Assembly (NCBI RefSeq): GCF_018555385.1
Contig: NZ_JAFEJS010000007.1
Location: 1 to 64,000 of the forward strand
Direction of reading: 5' to 3'
Length of the DNA: 64,000 bases
DNA from: Bifidobacterium santillanense
Lineage (GTDB): Bacteria > Actinomycetota > Actinomycetes > Actinomycetales > Bifidobacteriaceae
Every line of letters begins with the position of its first letter. Position 1 is the stretch's first letter. The position numbers were made by a program, and so were the translations under genes. A model generated the notes under the pieces. That model saw nothing but the letters and a program-made list of their open reading frames with translations. It did no database searches and was not told where the DNA came from. This document shows, one piece after another, positions 44,505-53,580 of the stretch.

Positions 44505-44537
44505 AGAAGGGTCCGGCGCACGAGCGCCAGACCCTTC
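44505..44537. terminator. Bidirectional terminator
   Basis: GAAGGGTCCGGCGC (44505-44518) pairs with GCGCCAGACCCTTC (44524-44537) with one mismatch, between the convergent AlbA_2 and sugar-transferase genes. Confidence 0.8.
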
Positions 44538-44566
44538 AGGAATCCGGAAGCCGAATCGACAACCGA

Positions 44567-46177
44567 TCAGTACGCGCCCTTGTGGCTCAGGACGGCGCCG
44601 ACGGTGCGGAACAGGAGCACGATGTCGCCCAGGATCGACCAGCTCTGCACGTACGCCACGTCCAGCGCCTCGCTCTCCTCGGCCGACAGGTCCGACCTGC
44701 CCGACACCTGCCACGGACCCGTGATGCCCGGCTTGACCAGCATGCGCGTGGCGTACAGACGGTTGTAGCGCGCATACTCCTCCGGCAGCGGCGGACGCGG
44801 CCCCACCACGGACATATCGCCCAGCCACACGTTGATGAACTGGGGCAGCTCATCGATCGAGAAGCGGCGGATGAAGTGGCCGACCTTGGTGATGCGCGGA
44901 TCGTCCTTCATCTTGAAGATGAAGCGGTCCTTCTGGCCGGTCTCGGCGGCGAGCTTCGCCTTGAGCGCGTCCGCGTTGACCACCATCGAACGGAACTTGA
45001 GCATCTCGAACGGCTTGCCGCGCAGGCCGATGCGGGTCTGCTTGTAGAACACCGGGCCGCCGTCGGTGAGCTTGATCGCGATGGCGACCGGCAGCGTGAT
45101 GATCAGCGACAGAACGATCGCGATCGAGGAGACCACGATGTCGAAGAGGCGCTTGACGATCGTGCGGGCGGGCGTGTACTGGGCGAGACGCTGCGTGATG
45201 ATCGTCGTGCCCTGGATCGAGCGCACCTGGATCTCGTGGTTCGTGGTGTCCGCGGCGGAGGCGATGAACGCGATCTCCAGACCGAGCGTCTCCATGCGCG
45301 CGGAGAAGATGTTGAAGTTGTCCGAGAAGCGGCGCAGCACGTCGGAGATCATCACGGTCTGCGCGTTCGCGTCGACGAACCGCTCGGCGAGCGTGTGGTC
45401 GTCGTACTGGATGACGGGCAGCGTGTGGCCCCACGCGGCGTCGACGACGTCGTTCAGCGTCGCAAGATCGTGGTCAGGCTCGACCAGACCGGTGCGCTCG
45501 TCGAGACGGACCGGGCAGACGGCCACCGGACGGTAGTTGAGCTGGTCGCGGCGCGCGAGGAACCTGAGCGTGCGGGCGATGCCCTCCGGCGAGCCGACGA
45601 CCACGGTGCCGTACGCGTAGCCGCCCTTCTCGCGCGTGCGGATGATGATGCGGCGCATGACGATGCGCTCGAGCAGCGTAAGGACGCCGGCCGCGGCCAT
45701 GATCAGGCACAGCGTGCTGAAGTACAGGCTCAGATCGAACACGAAGCACACGGCGCACAGCACGCCCCACGTCTGGACCGTGCCGATGAACAGCAGGGAG
45801 TTGAGCTGGTAGCCGTCGCCCATCACGTGGCGATGGTAGACGCCCACCGCGTGCAGGCACAGCACGAAGATCAGGGCGGCGAGCGTGAGGTAGGCCGACA
45901 GGTCGAATTCGAAGCCGCCGAACCGGTCGGCGTACAGCGGCATCGGCTGGCGGTGGTACAGGTTGATGACCGTGGCGCCGGCGATGATGAACATGGCCGC
46001 GTCGATGAGCATCAGGGCGAGGTTGACGAAGAACCGCCAATACATGACGTGCGACAACTGACGTTGGCGGATGTCGCTCAGCTGCTCGTCCGTGCGGTGG
46101 GCCGCGGTCGTGCGCGGCGTGTTCGCGCGCGGCGCGGACGACGGCGATGTTCCGTTCGTGAAGGATTCCGAACCCAT
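44567..46177 (-). CDS. Undecaprenyl-phosphate sugar phosphotransferase (EPS priming enzyme)
   Basis: 536 residues from the ATG ending at 46177 (AGAGGAGT upstream). Four or five transmembrane helices in the first half, a nucleotide-binding-like middle, then a fifth helix and the bacterial sugar transferase domain: KRLFDIVVSSIAIVLSL, GPVFYKQTRIGLRG, KFRSM, FIRRFSIDELPQFINV and KPGITGPWQVSGRSDLS. It transfers a sugar-1-phosphate (glucose or galactose) to undecaprenyl phosphate, starting the EPS unit. It sits outside the 29-bp repeats, in the conserved GC-rich part. A purine-rich leader and a TATAGT-type promoter (46300-46305) are upstream. Confidence 0.95.
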   Translation of the reverse strand: MGSESFTNGTSPSSAPRANTPRTTAAHRTDEQLSDIRQRQLSHVMYWRFFVNLALMLIDAAMFIIAGATVINLYHRQPMPLYADRFGGFEFDLSAYLTLAALIFVLCLHAVGVYHRHVMGDGYQLNSLLFIGTVQTWGVLCAVCFVFDLSLYFSTLCLIMAAAGVLTLLERIVMRRIIIRTREKGGYAYGTVVVGSPEGIARTLRFLARRDQLNYRPVAVCPVRLDERTGLVEPDHDLATLNDVVDAAWGHTLPVIQYDDHTLAERFVDANAQTVMISDVLRRFSDNFNIFSARMETLGLEIAFIASAADTTNHEIQVRSIQGTTIITQRLAQYTPARTIVKRLFDIVVSSIAIVLSLIITLPVAIAIKLTDGGPVFYKQTRIGLRGKPFEMLKFRSMVVNADALKAKLAAETGQKDRFIFKMKDDPRITKVGHFIRRFSIDELPQFINVWLGDMSVVGPRPPLPEEYARYNRLYATRMLVKPGITGPWQVSGRSDLSAEESEALDVAYVQSWSILGDIVLLFRTVGAVLSHKGAY

Positions 46178-46384
46178 ACTCCTCTTTCGCTCCTCTTTCC
46201 GCTTCCGCTGGTGCTCTGCTCTGCTCGGCGGCGGTTCTCTCTGCTTGTCTCGTCTCGCATCTCGCGGGGTCTCCAATCGGGGGTACCCCTTGACGTCATA
46301 CTATACGGGAGCGTTCCCCAATGTGAAGAAAACGTTCACGCCCGGGGTTTCGCGAGCGGGACGGGTGAGGTTTCGATATCCCCG

Positions 46385-47803
46385 TCACTCGATCATGGCT
46401 TCGGCGTTCACGAGATGGAGGTCCGTTCCCAGGAATTTCTCCTTGGTGACCTCGCTCACCGGATGCTTGGTGAACAGGTAGTAGCTGCGCTCCCCCTTGA
46501 CGCGGATCAACGGCGAGCGGGCCTTCAGCCTGTCGACGGCCTCGGTCTCGTTGAACCGCTCACGCCATTTGCATTCGCCGAGCGCCACACGGTGATGAAT
46601 CGCATCCTCCATCACCACGTCGATGTCGGTCTGTTCGCGGGCAATGGGGTCGTTGCCCCACCATTTGCCGAACCGCGTGGGCATGAAATCGATGCTCCCC
46701 GCAGCACACTGGCGCAGCAGCCATTGCAGGCACATGCCCTCGAACTGCTGACCCACATACGTGTCGAACACCGGCCCGGAGGTTCCCGAAGCGCTCGCTG
46801 AGGCCCCCAGCCCCATGTCGATCGCCGCCGTGACGGGACTGACGAACTTGTACCAATAGGCGAAGAACGGATCCCTGAGCCTCCACAATCCCTTGCGCGA
46901 GTGCTTGGGATCCTCCCCGAACGGCACCAAGCGCTCCACCAATCCCAGATGCTCCAACGTTCGCAGGTACGAGCCGACGGTGTTCTGCTCCACCCCCGCG
47001 TATTCGCCGATCTCCTTCGGCTTGGTCCGCCCGGCTCCCAGAGCGTCAAGGACCGAGCCATACAAGGAGGGTTCCCTCAGTTCCTGACGCAGCAGCAGCA
47101 TCGGCTCCTCATAGAGAATGCCCGACTGGCTGAAACACCGGAACTGGATGTTCTGCCGGAACGTCAACGCCGAATCGATCTGCTCCAGATAATAGGGAGT
47201 GCCGCCGAGCACGGCGTAATACTCCATCTTCTCCAGCCAGCCGGCGTCCGAAGGCATCATCCGGCACGCATCGAACAGATCGAACGGCTTGAGATGGATC
47301 TGCGCCGTACGACGACCGTACAGGGGGCTCTTGTAACCGAGCACCTTGCCTTCCATGAACCCCTCGTTACTGCCGCACAGGATCATCATGACGCCGGTGT
47401 TCTTGAAACGGTGATCGATAGCGATCTGCAGGATGGAGGGCAGGGCGGGTTCCGTTGCGGCAGCGTACGGGAATTCATCGAACACGAACACGAACGGATG
47501 GGACGAATCGGCTTCGGCCTTGTCTGCGATGAATCCCAGAGCGGAGTCCCAGCTCTCGAAGCCTCCGGCGAAGGCGGTTTCGCCGAAGAACTCGAGAGTC
47601 TTTCTGGAGAATTCACGCAGATTCGCGGTGGCGCTTTGTTCCTTCGCCGTGAACCACAGCGTTCGATGCGATTCGCAGAACCGCGCGATGAGCGCGGTCT
47701 TGCCCACGCGGCGACGCCCGTACATCACCACCATCTGGAATGTGCCAAGCGACCGGAGACGCTCGAGTGCCTCCAGCTCATGTTCTCTGCCGACGAAAAC
47801 CAT
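46385..47803 (-). CDS. ATPase with DUF234-like C-terminus
   Basis: 472 residues. FVGREHELEALERL and MYGRRRVGKTALIARF (Walker A) with FVFDEFPYAA (Walker B-like) are the archaeal-type ATPase_2 domain. A winged helix follows (EIGEYAGVEQNTVGSYLRTL). The DUF234-like end has D-(x)n-E-x-K residues (TDIDVVMED... GECKW) as in PD-(D/E)XK nucleases. Members are widespread in anaerobes; function is unclear. A 15-bp inverted repeat overlaps its promoter region. Confidence 0.85.
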   Translation of the reverse strand: MVFVGREHELEALERLRSLGTFQMVVMYGRRRVGKTALIARFCESHRTLWFTAKEQSATANLREFSRKTLEFFGETAFAGGFESWDSALGFIADKAEADSSHPFVFVFDEFPYAAATEPALPSILQIAIDHRFKNTGVMMILCGSNEGFMEGKVLGYKSPLYGRRTAQIHLKPFDLFDACRMMPSDAGWLEKMEYYAVLGGTPYYLEQIDSALTFRQNIQFRCFSQSGILYEEPMLLLRQELREPSLYGSVLDALGAGRTKPKEIGEYAGVEQNTVGSYLRTLEHLGLVERLVPFGEDPKHSRKGLWRLRDPFFAYWYKFVSPVTAAIDMGLGASASASGTSGPVFDTYVGQQFEGMCLQWLLRQCAAGSIDFMPTRFGKWWGNDPIAREQTDIDVVMEDAIHHRVALGECKWRERFNETEAVDRLKARSPLIRVKGERSYYLFTKHPVSEVTKEKFLGTDLHLVNAEAMIE

Positions 47804-47837
47804 GACGCACCGCCTTCCTCCACGCTCTTACCGACAA

Positions 47838-47883
47838 TGTGTTCCAAAACAAGTTGTTCATGCGTAAGTTGTTTTAGAACACA
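47838..47883. promoter_or_regulatory. Operator-like inverted repeat before the ATPase gene
   Basis: TGTGTTCCAAAACAA (47838-47852) faces TTGTTTTAGAACACA (47869-47883), one mismatch over 15 bases, 16-base centre. It starts 35 bases upstream of the start codon. Confidence 0.7.
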
Positions 47884-48108
47884 CTAATACTACCCTGATG
47901 AGTGAATGCAAGCGGAAACATGCCGTTCGCCGGTGGCCAATGGCGAGGACGTTCCGGACGGCATCGATCTTCGCCGAGCGCGGATATGCACAATGTATCG
48001 ATGGCACCTCCGGCCTCGGAAAATCGCCCGTCTCCCTCGTGACGAGCAGCCATCCGGGCAGCACGAGTATCTCGGACCGGCCATCCAACACACATCCGCA
48101 ATCCCAAT

Positions 48109-48416
48109 CGTGGTACTTAACGCGGAATCGGGCGCCCGACGCATTGAGTGCCACGGATTCGCGGGACTCAGCATGGAATCAGGCGGTTTCGATGCTGAGT
48201 ACCACGAACCAGGCCGGATGGAGCCCGGCGCCGGTATTGATACGATGCCAAATCGTTGATTTTCCAACGATTCTTGAATCCGGATACGACTTGCGCAACC
48301 GGACATGCAGCAGGAACGTGGTACTTAACGCGGAATCGGTCCGCAAATGCACTGAGTACCACCGATTCGCGGGACTCGACACAGCAATCGGCCATCACGC
48401 CGCTGAGTACCACGGA
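48109..48416. repeat. CTGAGTACCAC repeat clusters, 51-bp pitch (family B, array 1)
   Basis: Two two-unit clusters. GGTACTTAACGCGGAATCGG at 48112 and 48320 are each followed 51 bases later by GGGACTC (48163, 48371). The opposite arm (C/T)TGAGT(A/G)CCAC recurs at 48144/48195 and 48352/48403, again 51 apart. Each unit is a palindrome of CTGAGTACC and GG(G/T)ACTCAG arms around an ACGATTCGC-like centre. Between the clusters (about 48230-48275) is a segment also found, inverted, at 61731-61770 and 61985-62030 (core CGTTGGAAAAT..CCGATTTG). No gene is visible from 47884 to 49042. Confidence 0.85.
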
Positions 48417-48439
48417 GGCCTTCGCACTCCACCGCCAAC

Positions 48440-48725
48440 GGGAGGTATCCGCCATCGACAGGCGGTTTTCTCTCGCCGAGGGCGTGGGCAGCGAGAGAAA
48501 ACCGCCACCAACCGGCATGGATCGCTCGCCGAATCCGATCAGCGAGAGATTCGCGCCAGTCGATGGCACACATCTCCCACCGAGGCCAGGCCAAGCGAGA
48601 GATATCTGCCACCATCCGGCACGTATCTCCCGCCAACTCGCTCAGCGAGAGATTCGTGCCGGTCGACGGCGCACATCTCCCGTCAGAACATGACCAAGCG
48701 AAAGAAAACCGCCACCGTCCGGCGG
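48440..48725. repeat. GCGAGAGA palindromic array, 50-53-bp pitch (family C)
   Basis: GCGAGAGA-type sequences start at 48491, 48542, 48595, 48645 and 48698. Each pairs with an opposed TCTC arm; for example GAGAGATTCGTGCC (48648 onward) mirrors GGCGCACATCTCCC. The first unit makes a long hairpin, GCGGTTTTCTCTCGCC with GCGAGAGAAAACCGC. The pitch matches families A and B but the sequence is unrelated. Confidence 0.8.
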
Positions 48726-48784
48726 GAACGGCACGATACGCGCTCAGCCCATCGCACCCAGATAGCATTCGTCGGAGGTCTTGC

Positions 48785-48873
48785 CCCAGGGTTGGTTCTA
48801 GTGATCGTTGCACCACCTGATGATCCGAGAGGAGAAGTCAGGTGTTGCAACGAGCACTAGAACCAACCCCAGG
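48785..48873. repeat. 36-bp-arm hairpin element
   Basis: The arms 48785-48820 and 48838-48873 are inverted with about four mismatches (shared core GGTTGGTTCTAGTG) around a 17-base loop. Too long for a simple terminator; it could be a miniature mobile element or a folded RNA. Confidence 0.85.
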
Positions 48874-48998
48874 CGCCCCCCTAATTCACACAACGATCAG
48901 GCAAGGATTCGTACATCCATCTGACTGCAACAGCATACCCAACACCGCTGCCCGGACCCACAAAGTCGAGCCCTATGTACATAAAGAATGCTATTTAG

Positions 48999-49016
48999 GT
49001 ATAAATGTGTATAAAT
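48999..49016 (+). promoter_or_regulatory. AT-rich promoter region of the ATPase gene
   Basis: GTATAAAT occurs twice, 10 bases apart (48999 and 49009), in an AT-rich patch 27-44 bases before the start codon. Either copy could serve as a -10 element. Confidence 0.45.
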
Positions 49017-49042
49017 TAGCATAAGTCAATAGGGAGGAGACC

Positions 49043-50272
49043 TTGGAACCGGAACACGACCCTACAGCAATGATGCATGCGCTGAATCCGTTCATGCCCG
49101 GAGCCGGGCGCAAACCACGCGAGCTCGCGGGCAGGGAACCGGAATTGGAGATCATGGACCGCATCATCGCCCGAACAAAGGCGGGATACTCGGATCGCGG
49201 TCTCATCTGCAGCGGCCTTCGCGGAGTCGGAAAAACCGTATTATTGCTCAGGATGAGGGACATGGCGCTCGCGCAGGGATTGATGGCCGTCCGCATGGAA
49301 GCGACGTCGGACGCACGACGGGACTACGAGCTGCTGCTCGGGGGATTGTCCAAAGCTGTCCTGCGCGAACGCAATAAATCCCTGAGGGAGCGACTGCTGG
49401 ACGTACTGAAACACGTCAATGACGTATCCATCGAGCTTGGCGCTTTTGGCATCTCCCTCAAAACCGCGGACGACGCCCCCGCATCCTCGGATTCGCTGCA
49501 ACTCGAGATGATGGTCGAGGAACTCTGCAGGGAGCTCAAGAAGAGGCATTCGGGACTGCTGCTGTTCATCGATGAGTTCCAGGAAATGCCGAACGATCTC
49601 ATGGGAACCATTATCGGGCTGCAGCATGCGATGGGGCAGGACGACCTGCCGTTCTATGTCATCGCCGCCGGACTCCCCAATCTTCCGGGAGTCCTCACCA
49701 AATCCCGATCCTACGCCGAGCGGCTGTTCCAATACAGAAAAATCGGACGGCTGACGGAGTCTCAGACGAAGGAGTGCTTCATCGACACCATGAAGGGCGT
49801 CAGCACATTCGAAGACGACGCGCTCGACAGGCTCATTCAATTGTCACAGGGATATCCGTATTTCATCCAGGCATACGGATCCGCCGCCTTCGAAGCATCC
49901 GATTCATCGCCCATCCCCCTGTCCGCGGTGAATCGCGGCGAGGCCACCGCCCGAGCCTCAATCGATGATGGACTGTACGAATCACGCTGGCAGCGCGCCA
50001 GTCAATCGGAACGTACGTATATGCGGGTCATGGCCGAACTCGGCAAGGAGGTATGCTCCTCTTCCGAGATAGCCGACAAAGCGGGGAAGACCACTCCGGA
50101 ACTCTCCAGAACCCGGAAAAGGCTCATCGAGGCCGGCCTGGCGTATTCGCCGGAACGCGGACTGATCGCATTCACCGTTCCGGGCATGGGAGAATACATC
50201 CGGCGTATCTCGCCTTCCGAGGAACAGGCGTATGGGAGCGACCGGGCGGACGCCCGCGCTAGCCGAGGGTGA
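49043..50272 (+). CDS. AAA-type ATPase with C-terminal winged helix
   Basis: 409 residues from TTG 49043 (GGGAGGAG upstream). FMPGAGRKPRELAGREPEL and CSGLRGVGKTVLLLRM give Walker A; LLFIDEFQEMP gives Walker B; the end (SSSEIADKAGKTTPELSRTR) is a winged helix. It resembles ATP-binding proteins of the ORC/Cdc6-like STAND type that are scattered in Actinobacteria. Function unknown. It converges with the ABC transporter gene and overlaps its 3' end by 14 bases. Confidence 0.8.
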   Translation: MEPEHDPTAMMHALNPFMPGAGRKPRELAGREPELEIMDRIIARTKAGYSDRGLICSGLRGVGKTVLLLRMRDMALAQGLMAVRMEATSDARRDYELLLGGLSKAVLRERNKSLRERLLDVLKHVNDVSIELGAFGISLKTADDAPASSDSLQLEMMVEELCRELKKRHSGLLLFIDEFQEMPNDLMGTIIGLQHAMGQDDLPFYVIAAGLPNLPGVLTKSRSYAERLFQYRKIGRLTESQTKECFIDTMKGVSTFEDDALDRLIQLSQGYPYFIQAYGSAAFEASDSSPIPLSAVNRGEATARASIDDGLYESRWQRASQSERTYMRVMAELGKEVCSSSEIADKAGKTTPELSRTRKRLIEAGLAYSPERGLIAFTVPGMGEYIRRISPSEEQAYGSDRADARASRG

Positions 50273-52067
50273 TGACGGAGTCGCAGTAGTCGAGGACCTC
50301 AGGGCGGTGGGTGACGATGAGGACGGTGCGGTCGCGCAGGGCACGGATGCGTTCGAGCATCGCGTGCTCGGTGGCCGAGTCGAGCGCGGAGGTCGATTCG
50401 TCGAGCAGCAGCACCGGCGCCTGGCTGTAGAGCGCGCGGGCGACGGCGATGCGCTGCATCTGCCCCTCGGACAGGCCGGCGCCGCGCTCGCCGAGCCGGG
50501 TGTCGTACTTGTCCGGAAGGTTCTCGATGAAGCCGGACGCGTCGGCGATGCGGCATGCCTCCTCGACACGCGCGTCGTCGATGGACGCGGGGTCCGGGTC
50601 GGGATCTGAGAACGCGACGACCTCGCGGATGGTGCCGCTCATCAGGTTGTTGCCCTGCGGCACGTACGCGAAGAATCCGCGCGGGATGTCGTGCGGGGGG
50701 ATGAGAGAGGCGGACGGCCTCGTTCCGCCCACCGCCACGCCGAGGCGGCCGGACTGGGGCTGGTAGGCGCCGAGCAGCAGCTTCATCAGGGTGCTTTTGC
50801 CGATGCCGCTGCGGCCGGTGATCGCGACGAAATCGCCCTTTCGGATGTCTGTGGAGAAGTCGTCGAGGACCCGGTTGCGGCCGTACGTGAAGGTGACGTG
50901 GTCGAAGCGGATCGCGTCGGCGCGCGCGTAGAGGTTGCGGGCGGAGGGCACCGGTACCGACCCCGTAGGAGGATGCGGCCGGCCGCCGTCCGGGGCAGCA
51001 TCCGTCATCCTGTCGATCGCCCCGCCCGATGCGGCGTACCGACCGAGGGATCGTGCGGACGGGTCCGTGTCGCCGCAGACGGCCATGAGGCGTTCGGCGC
51101 TGGCGAGGAGGGCGGCGTGACGCGGGAACATGCCGCCGATCATCGCGAACGGCGACTGGATCTGGCCGATCAGCTGGATGACGGCCATCATCGTGCCGTA
51201 GCTGATCCGCCCGTGCAGGATGCCGAATCCGCACCAGATGAATCCGACGAGATAGCCGAGGTTCATCGCGCTGGACAGGCCGGTGCTGGCCACGGCCGTG
51301 ACCTTGACGCGGCGCATGCGGGCGCGGCGGTGGTCGGCCATGCGCATGTCGGCGAGCGCGCGCACCTTCCCGCCCACGCCGAACGCCTGGATGACGAGGA
51401 GCGATTCGAGGCATTCCTGCATGAACGAGCGGACGTTGCCCTCGGCCTCCTGCACGCGCTTGTGAAGTCGCTTGAGGATGCCGCGCAGGAGGAAGGAGGC
51501 GCCGGCCATCAGGCATCCGCCGATGATGAACACGGCGGTGAGGACGGGCGCGAGGACGATCATCACGGCGACGACGCCGACGATGCGGATCGCCATGGAC
51601 ACGGCGTTGGGCACGATCGACGCGGTGGCGCCGGAGACGACGGTGACGTCGGAGGTGAGGCGGTTCATGAGTTCGCCGGAGTGGTACTGCTGGGATCGGG
51701 CGACGGGGGCGTCGAGGATGCCGGCGAAGACGCGTGAGCGCATGCGGTTGTCCATGGAGCTGCGCGACCACTCCCCCACGAGCACGTTGACGGCGCGGAT
51801 GGCGATCTGCACGGCGATCGCGATGGCGAAGACGGCGGCCTCGCGGATGAAGGCGGGCTCGTCGCGGGCGACGGCGGCGTCGATGGCGCCGCGCATCATG
51901 AGCGCGTAGCCGACGCCGATCGCGGCCATCGCGGCCTGGAACACGCACAGGGCGACGACGAGCCACAGGGCGCGGCCGAACACGTCGTACAGCCATCGGT
52001 AGGTGCGCCAGGTGGAGGGGGATGGTTCGGTCGCGTCGTCGCGAGGGGTGGGGGTGTCCGCAGTCAT
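50259..52067 (-). CDS. ABC exporter (fused membrane and ATPase domains)
   Basis: 602 residues from the ATG ending at 52067; another ATG nine bases upstream is possible, and longer frames run into a hairpin region. Six-helix exporter domain (about 20-320), then the nucleotide-binding domain: GRSGIGKSTLMKL (Walker A), PQGNNLM (Q-loop), LSEGQMQR (signature), VLLLDESTSALD (Walker B). There is no C39 peptidase domain, so a leader would need a separate protease. Exporters of this kind accompany PqqD, HPr-kinase-like and S24-like genes in other anaerobes. A peptide gene of the proposed system lies 1.3 kb upstream on the same strand. Substrate inferred, not shown. Confidence 0.9.
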   Translation of the reverse strand: MTADTPTPRDDATEPSPSTWRTYRWLYDVFGRALWLVVALCVFQAAMAAIGVGYALMMRGAIDAAVARDEPAFIREAAVFAIAIAVQIAIRAVNVLVGEWSRSSMDNRMRSRVFAGILDAPVARSQQYHSGELMNRLTSDVTVVSGATASIVPNAVSMAIRIVGVVAVMIVLAPVLTAVFIIGGCLMAGASFLLRGILKRLHKRVQEAEGNVRSFMQECLESLLVIQAFGVGGKVRALADMRMADHRRARMRRVKVTAVASTGLSSAMNLGYLVGFIWCGFGILHGRISYGTMMAVIQLIGQIQSPFAMIGGMFPRHAALLASAERLMAVCGDTDPSARSLGRYAASGGAIDRMTDAAPDGGRPHPPTGSVPVPSARNLYARADAIRFDHVTFTYGRNRVLDDFSTDIRKGDFVAITGRSGIGKSTLMKLLLGAYQPQSGRLGVAVGGTRPSASLIPPHDIPRGFFAYVPQGNNLMSGTIREVVAFSDPDPDPASIDDARVEEACRIADASGFIENLPDKYDTRLGERGAGLSEGQMQRIAVARALYSQAPVLLLDESTSALDSATEHAMLERIRALRDRTVLIVTHRPEVLDYCDSVITLG

Positions 52068-52122
52068 ACCAGCCATCGTACAGGGCGGGCGGATGCGCGG
52101 GGAGCCGCTTTCTGCGTTGCGT

Positions 52123-52300
52123 GGGGTACTTCCGGGGGTCTGCGGATGTCCATCTCGTTTGCGAGGGGTACTCGACATGGGTATCACGCCCGGAAAACGG
52201 CTTGGTCTCGTTGTGGTCAAGCCGTTTCCCGGGGCTTATACCCACGATGGGTACCCCTCGTAGGCGAGATGGACATCCGCGGACCGCCGAAAGTACCCCC
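52123..52300. repeat. Very long imperfect hairpin, about 82-bp arms
   Basis: The left arm 52123-52204 and right arm 52218-52300 are inverted copies with small gaps: GGATGTCCATCTCG mirrors CGAGATGGACATCC; CGAGGGGTAC mirrors GTACCCCTCG; AAACGGCTTG mirrors CAAGCCGTTT. The loop is 13 bases. It is just upstream of the ABC exporter gene. Confidence 0.85.
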
Positions 52301-52599
52301 GGTAAGCCGAGTACCCCTTCGGACGATTGAATCCGGCGTCGCTCCGGGGCTCAATAGCTTCGAGCCCGCATCGGGAAACCTCAACGGCCAAACGCTCGAC
52401 CGGTATCCCGTGAACAGCTTCGAGCCCGCGTCGGGGAACAGGCATATCCCCATCCGCCGATCGGTGGTACAACTCGACGGCTCGGGTGATTTCGAATCGT
52501 CGTACCAACCGCCTCGAATCGCGCTTCGGCATCCTTCCGCGGGGAATGGCGGAATTCCGGGGATCCGCGAATCATGGCGCTTGGCACATCACCCGATTC

Positions 52600-52760
52600 C
52601 AGGCGGATGCGCCGCGTTGTCCCAAGCGGTCTTGGTACGGCTCCCGGAAAGAGGCCGAATGCTCGCGTCGCACCAAGAAAATTTGGGACAATCGTCTGGA
52701 AAGGCCCGATATCCCGCGTAGTACCAAGCAACGTGGCCAGGTGGCCAATTCCGCGGGAGC
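52600..52760. repeat. Palindromic repeat cluster with 51-bp step (family D)
   Basis: TTGTCCCAAGnnnnCTTGGTACG (52617-52640) is mirrored by CGCACCAAGnnnnTTTGGGACAA (52668-52691). The GGAAAGAGGCC...CGT-ACCAAG unit recurs 51 bases further (ACCAAG at 52672 and 52723). Two copies of AGCTTCGAGCCCGC(A/G)TCGGG also lie at 52356 and 52416. From 52301 to 53093 I see no gene. Confidence 0.6.
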
Positions 52761-53093
52761 ACCCGTGCATAACGGTTGGTCCGAGGCGCGCGTTCACGTA
52801 ACAAGCGAGTTCACGCGCTTTCGGAATGAGCAAAGGTTGAGGGTTCACCATGCCGGACCCTCAACCTATTGAAAGGGGCGCACCTGAAAGCACCCACCGG
52901 TATTGGCCATCCCCGCGCACCCGCCTTGGAATCGGGAAAGTTAGCACGTCTCAACCGGCATTTTCTCACAGCCACTAGGACGTTCCCGTCTCGAAGCCTT
53001 GTGACACGAGCGTAATCGACCGTCCGACACAAGCCGGACGACGTTGCCGCGTCACATACGCGGCGCGGCCGGAGCGCTTCATGCGCAACTTGG

Positions 53094-53243
53094 ATGGAGC
53101 CGCGCGGCGGCTCGATGCTCGGGTACATGACGGCGATGTTCGTCGTAGCCTCCGCCAGGATCGACCCGATCACGGCGGACATCATCTGCGTGAGTCTGAC
53201 GGCCTACGCGATGTGGCAGTACCACACGGAGAACCGCGAGTAG
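53094..53243 (+). CDS. Possible 49-residue membrane peptide
   Basis: ATG at 53094; the product has one or two hydrophobic stretches (MLGYMTAMFVVASARID, ADIICVSLTAYAMWQYH) and a polar end. No clear ribosome site and no recognised family. The composition is protein-like compared with the surrounding repeats, so it may be a small membrane protein or the remnant of a phage or transporter gene. Confidence 0.3.
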   Translation: MEPRGGSMLGYMTAMFVVASARIDPITADIICVSLTAYAMWQYHTENRE

Positions 53244-53328
53244 CGGCACACTCAGCCCTCTTGGCCCCAGAGGCCGGGCGGGTCGAACGCACGCGCGACT
53301 CTCCGGTCACGGTCAGCGAATGCTGATG

Positions 53329-53472
53329 TCACGAACAAGGGATGGGTTTGCCGGTCACCCAGTCCTCGCACTCGCCAGTGCCGGTTTCATGACTGATGAG
53401 GATGGTGTTCACGTCCTCGGACAGGACGATGATCTCGAAATTCGGGGATTCGTAACGTGAGTGTCGTTGCAT
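53329..53472 (-). CDS. Short precursor-like peptide, second member (47 residues)
   Basis: Read from the ATG ending at 53472; an upstream in-frame TTG at 53523 would add 17 residues. The N-terminus RYESPNFEIIVLSEDV has the same plan as the peptide at 56852: Tyr, Pro three residues later, then [LF]-E-[LI]-[LI] and Asp-Val. The tail (NTILISHETGTGECEDW, ending KPIPCS) has two Cys (35 and 46) and several Gly/Thr/Ser. Such short peptides with a Y..P..E.....DV leader are abundant in gut anaerobes and not characterised. The next same-strand gene, 1.3 kb on, is the ABC exporter. A precursor role is proposed from leader likeness and context. Confidence 0.6.
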   Translation of the reverse strand: MQRHSRYESPNFEIIVLSEDVNTILISHETGTGECEDWVTGKPIPCS

Positions 53473-53580
53473 GCGGCATTCCCAACTGCTCGTGTCGCAT
53501 CGCGGCTCGCGATGAATGGTCAATTATCAAGGACCGCCCACCGTATCGGGCCGACGGGACATTGAGCGAACAACCGTCTC

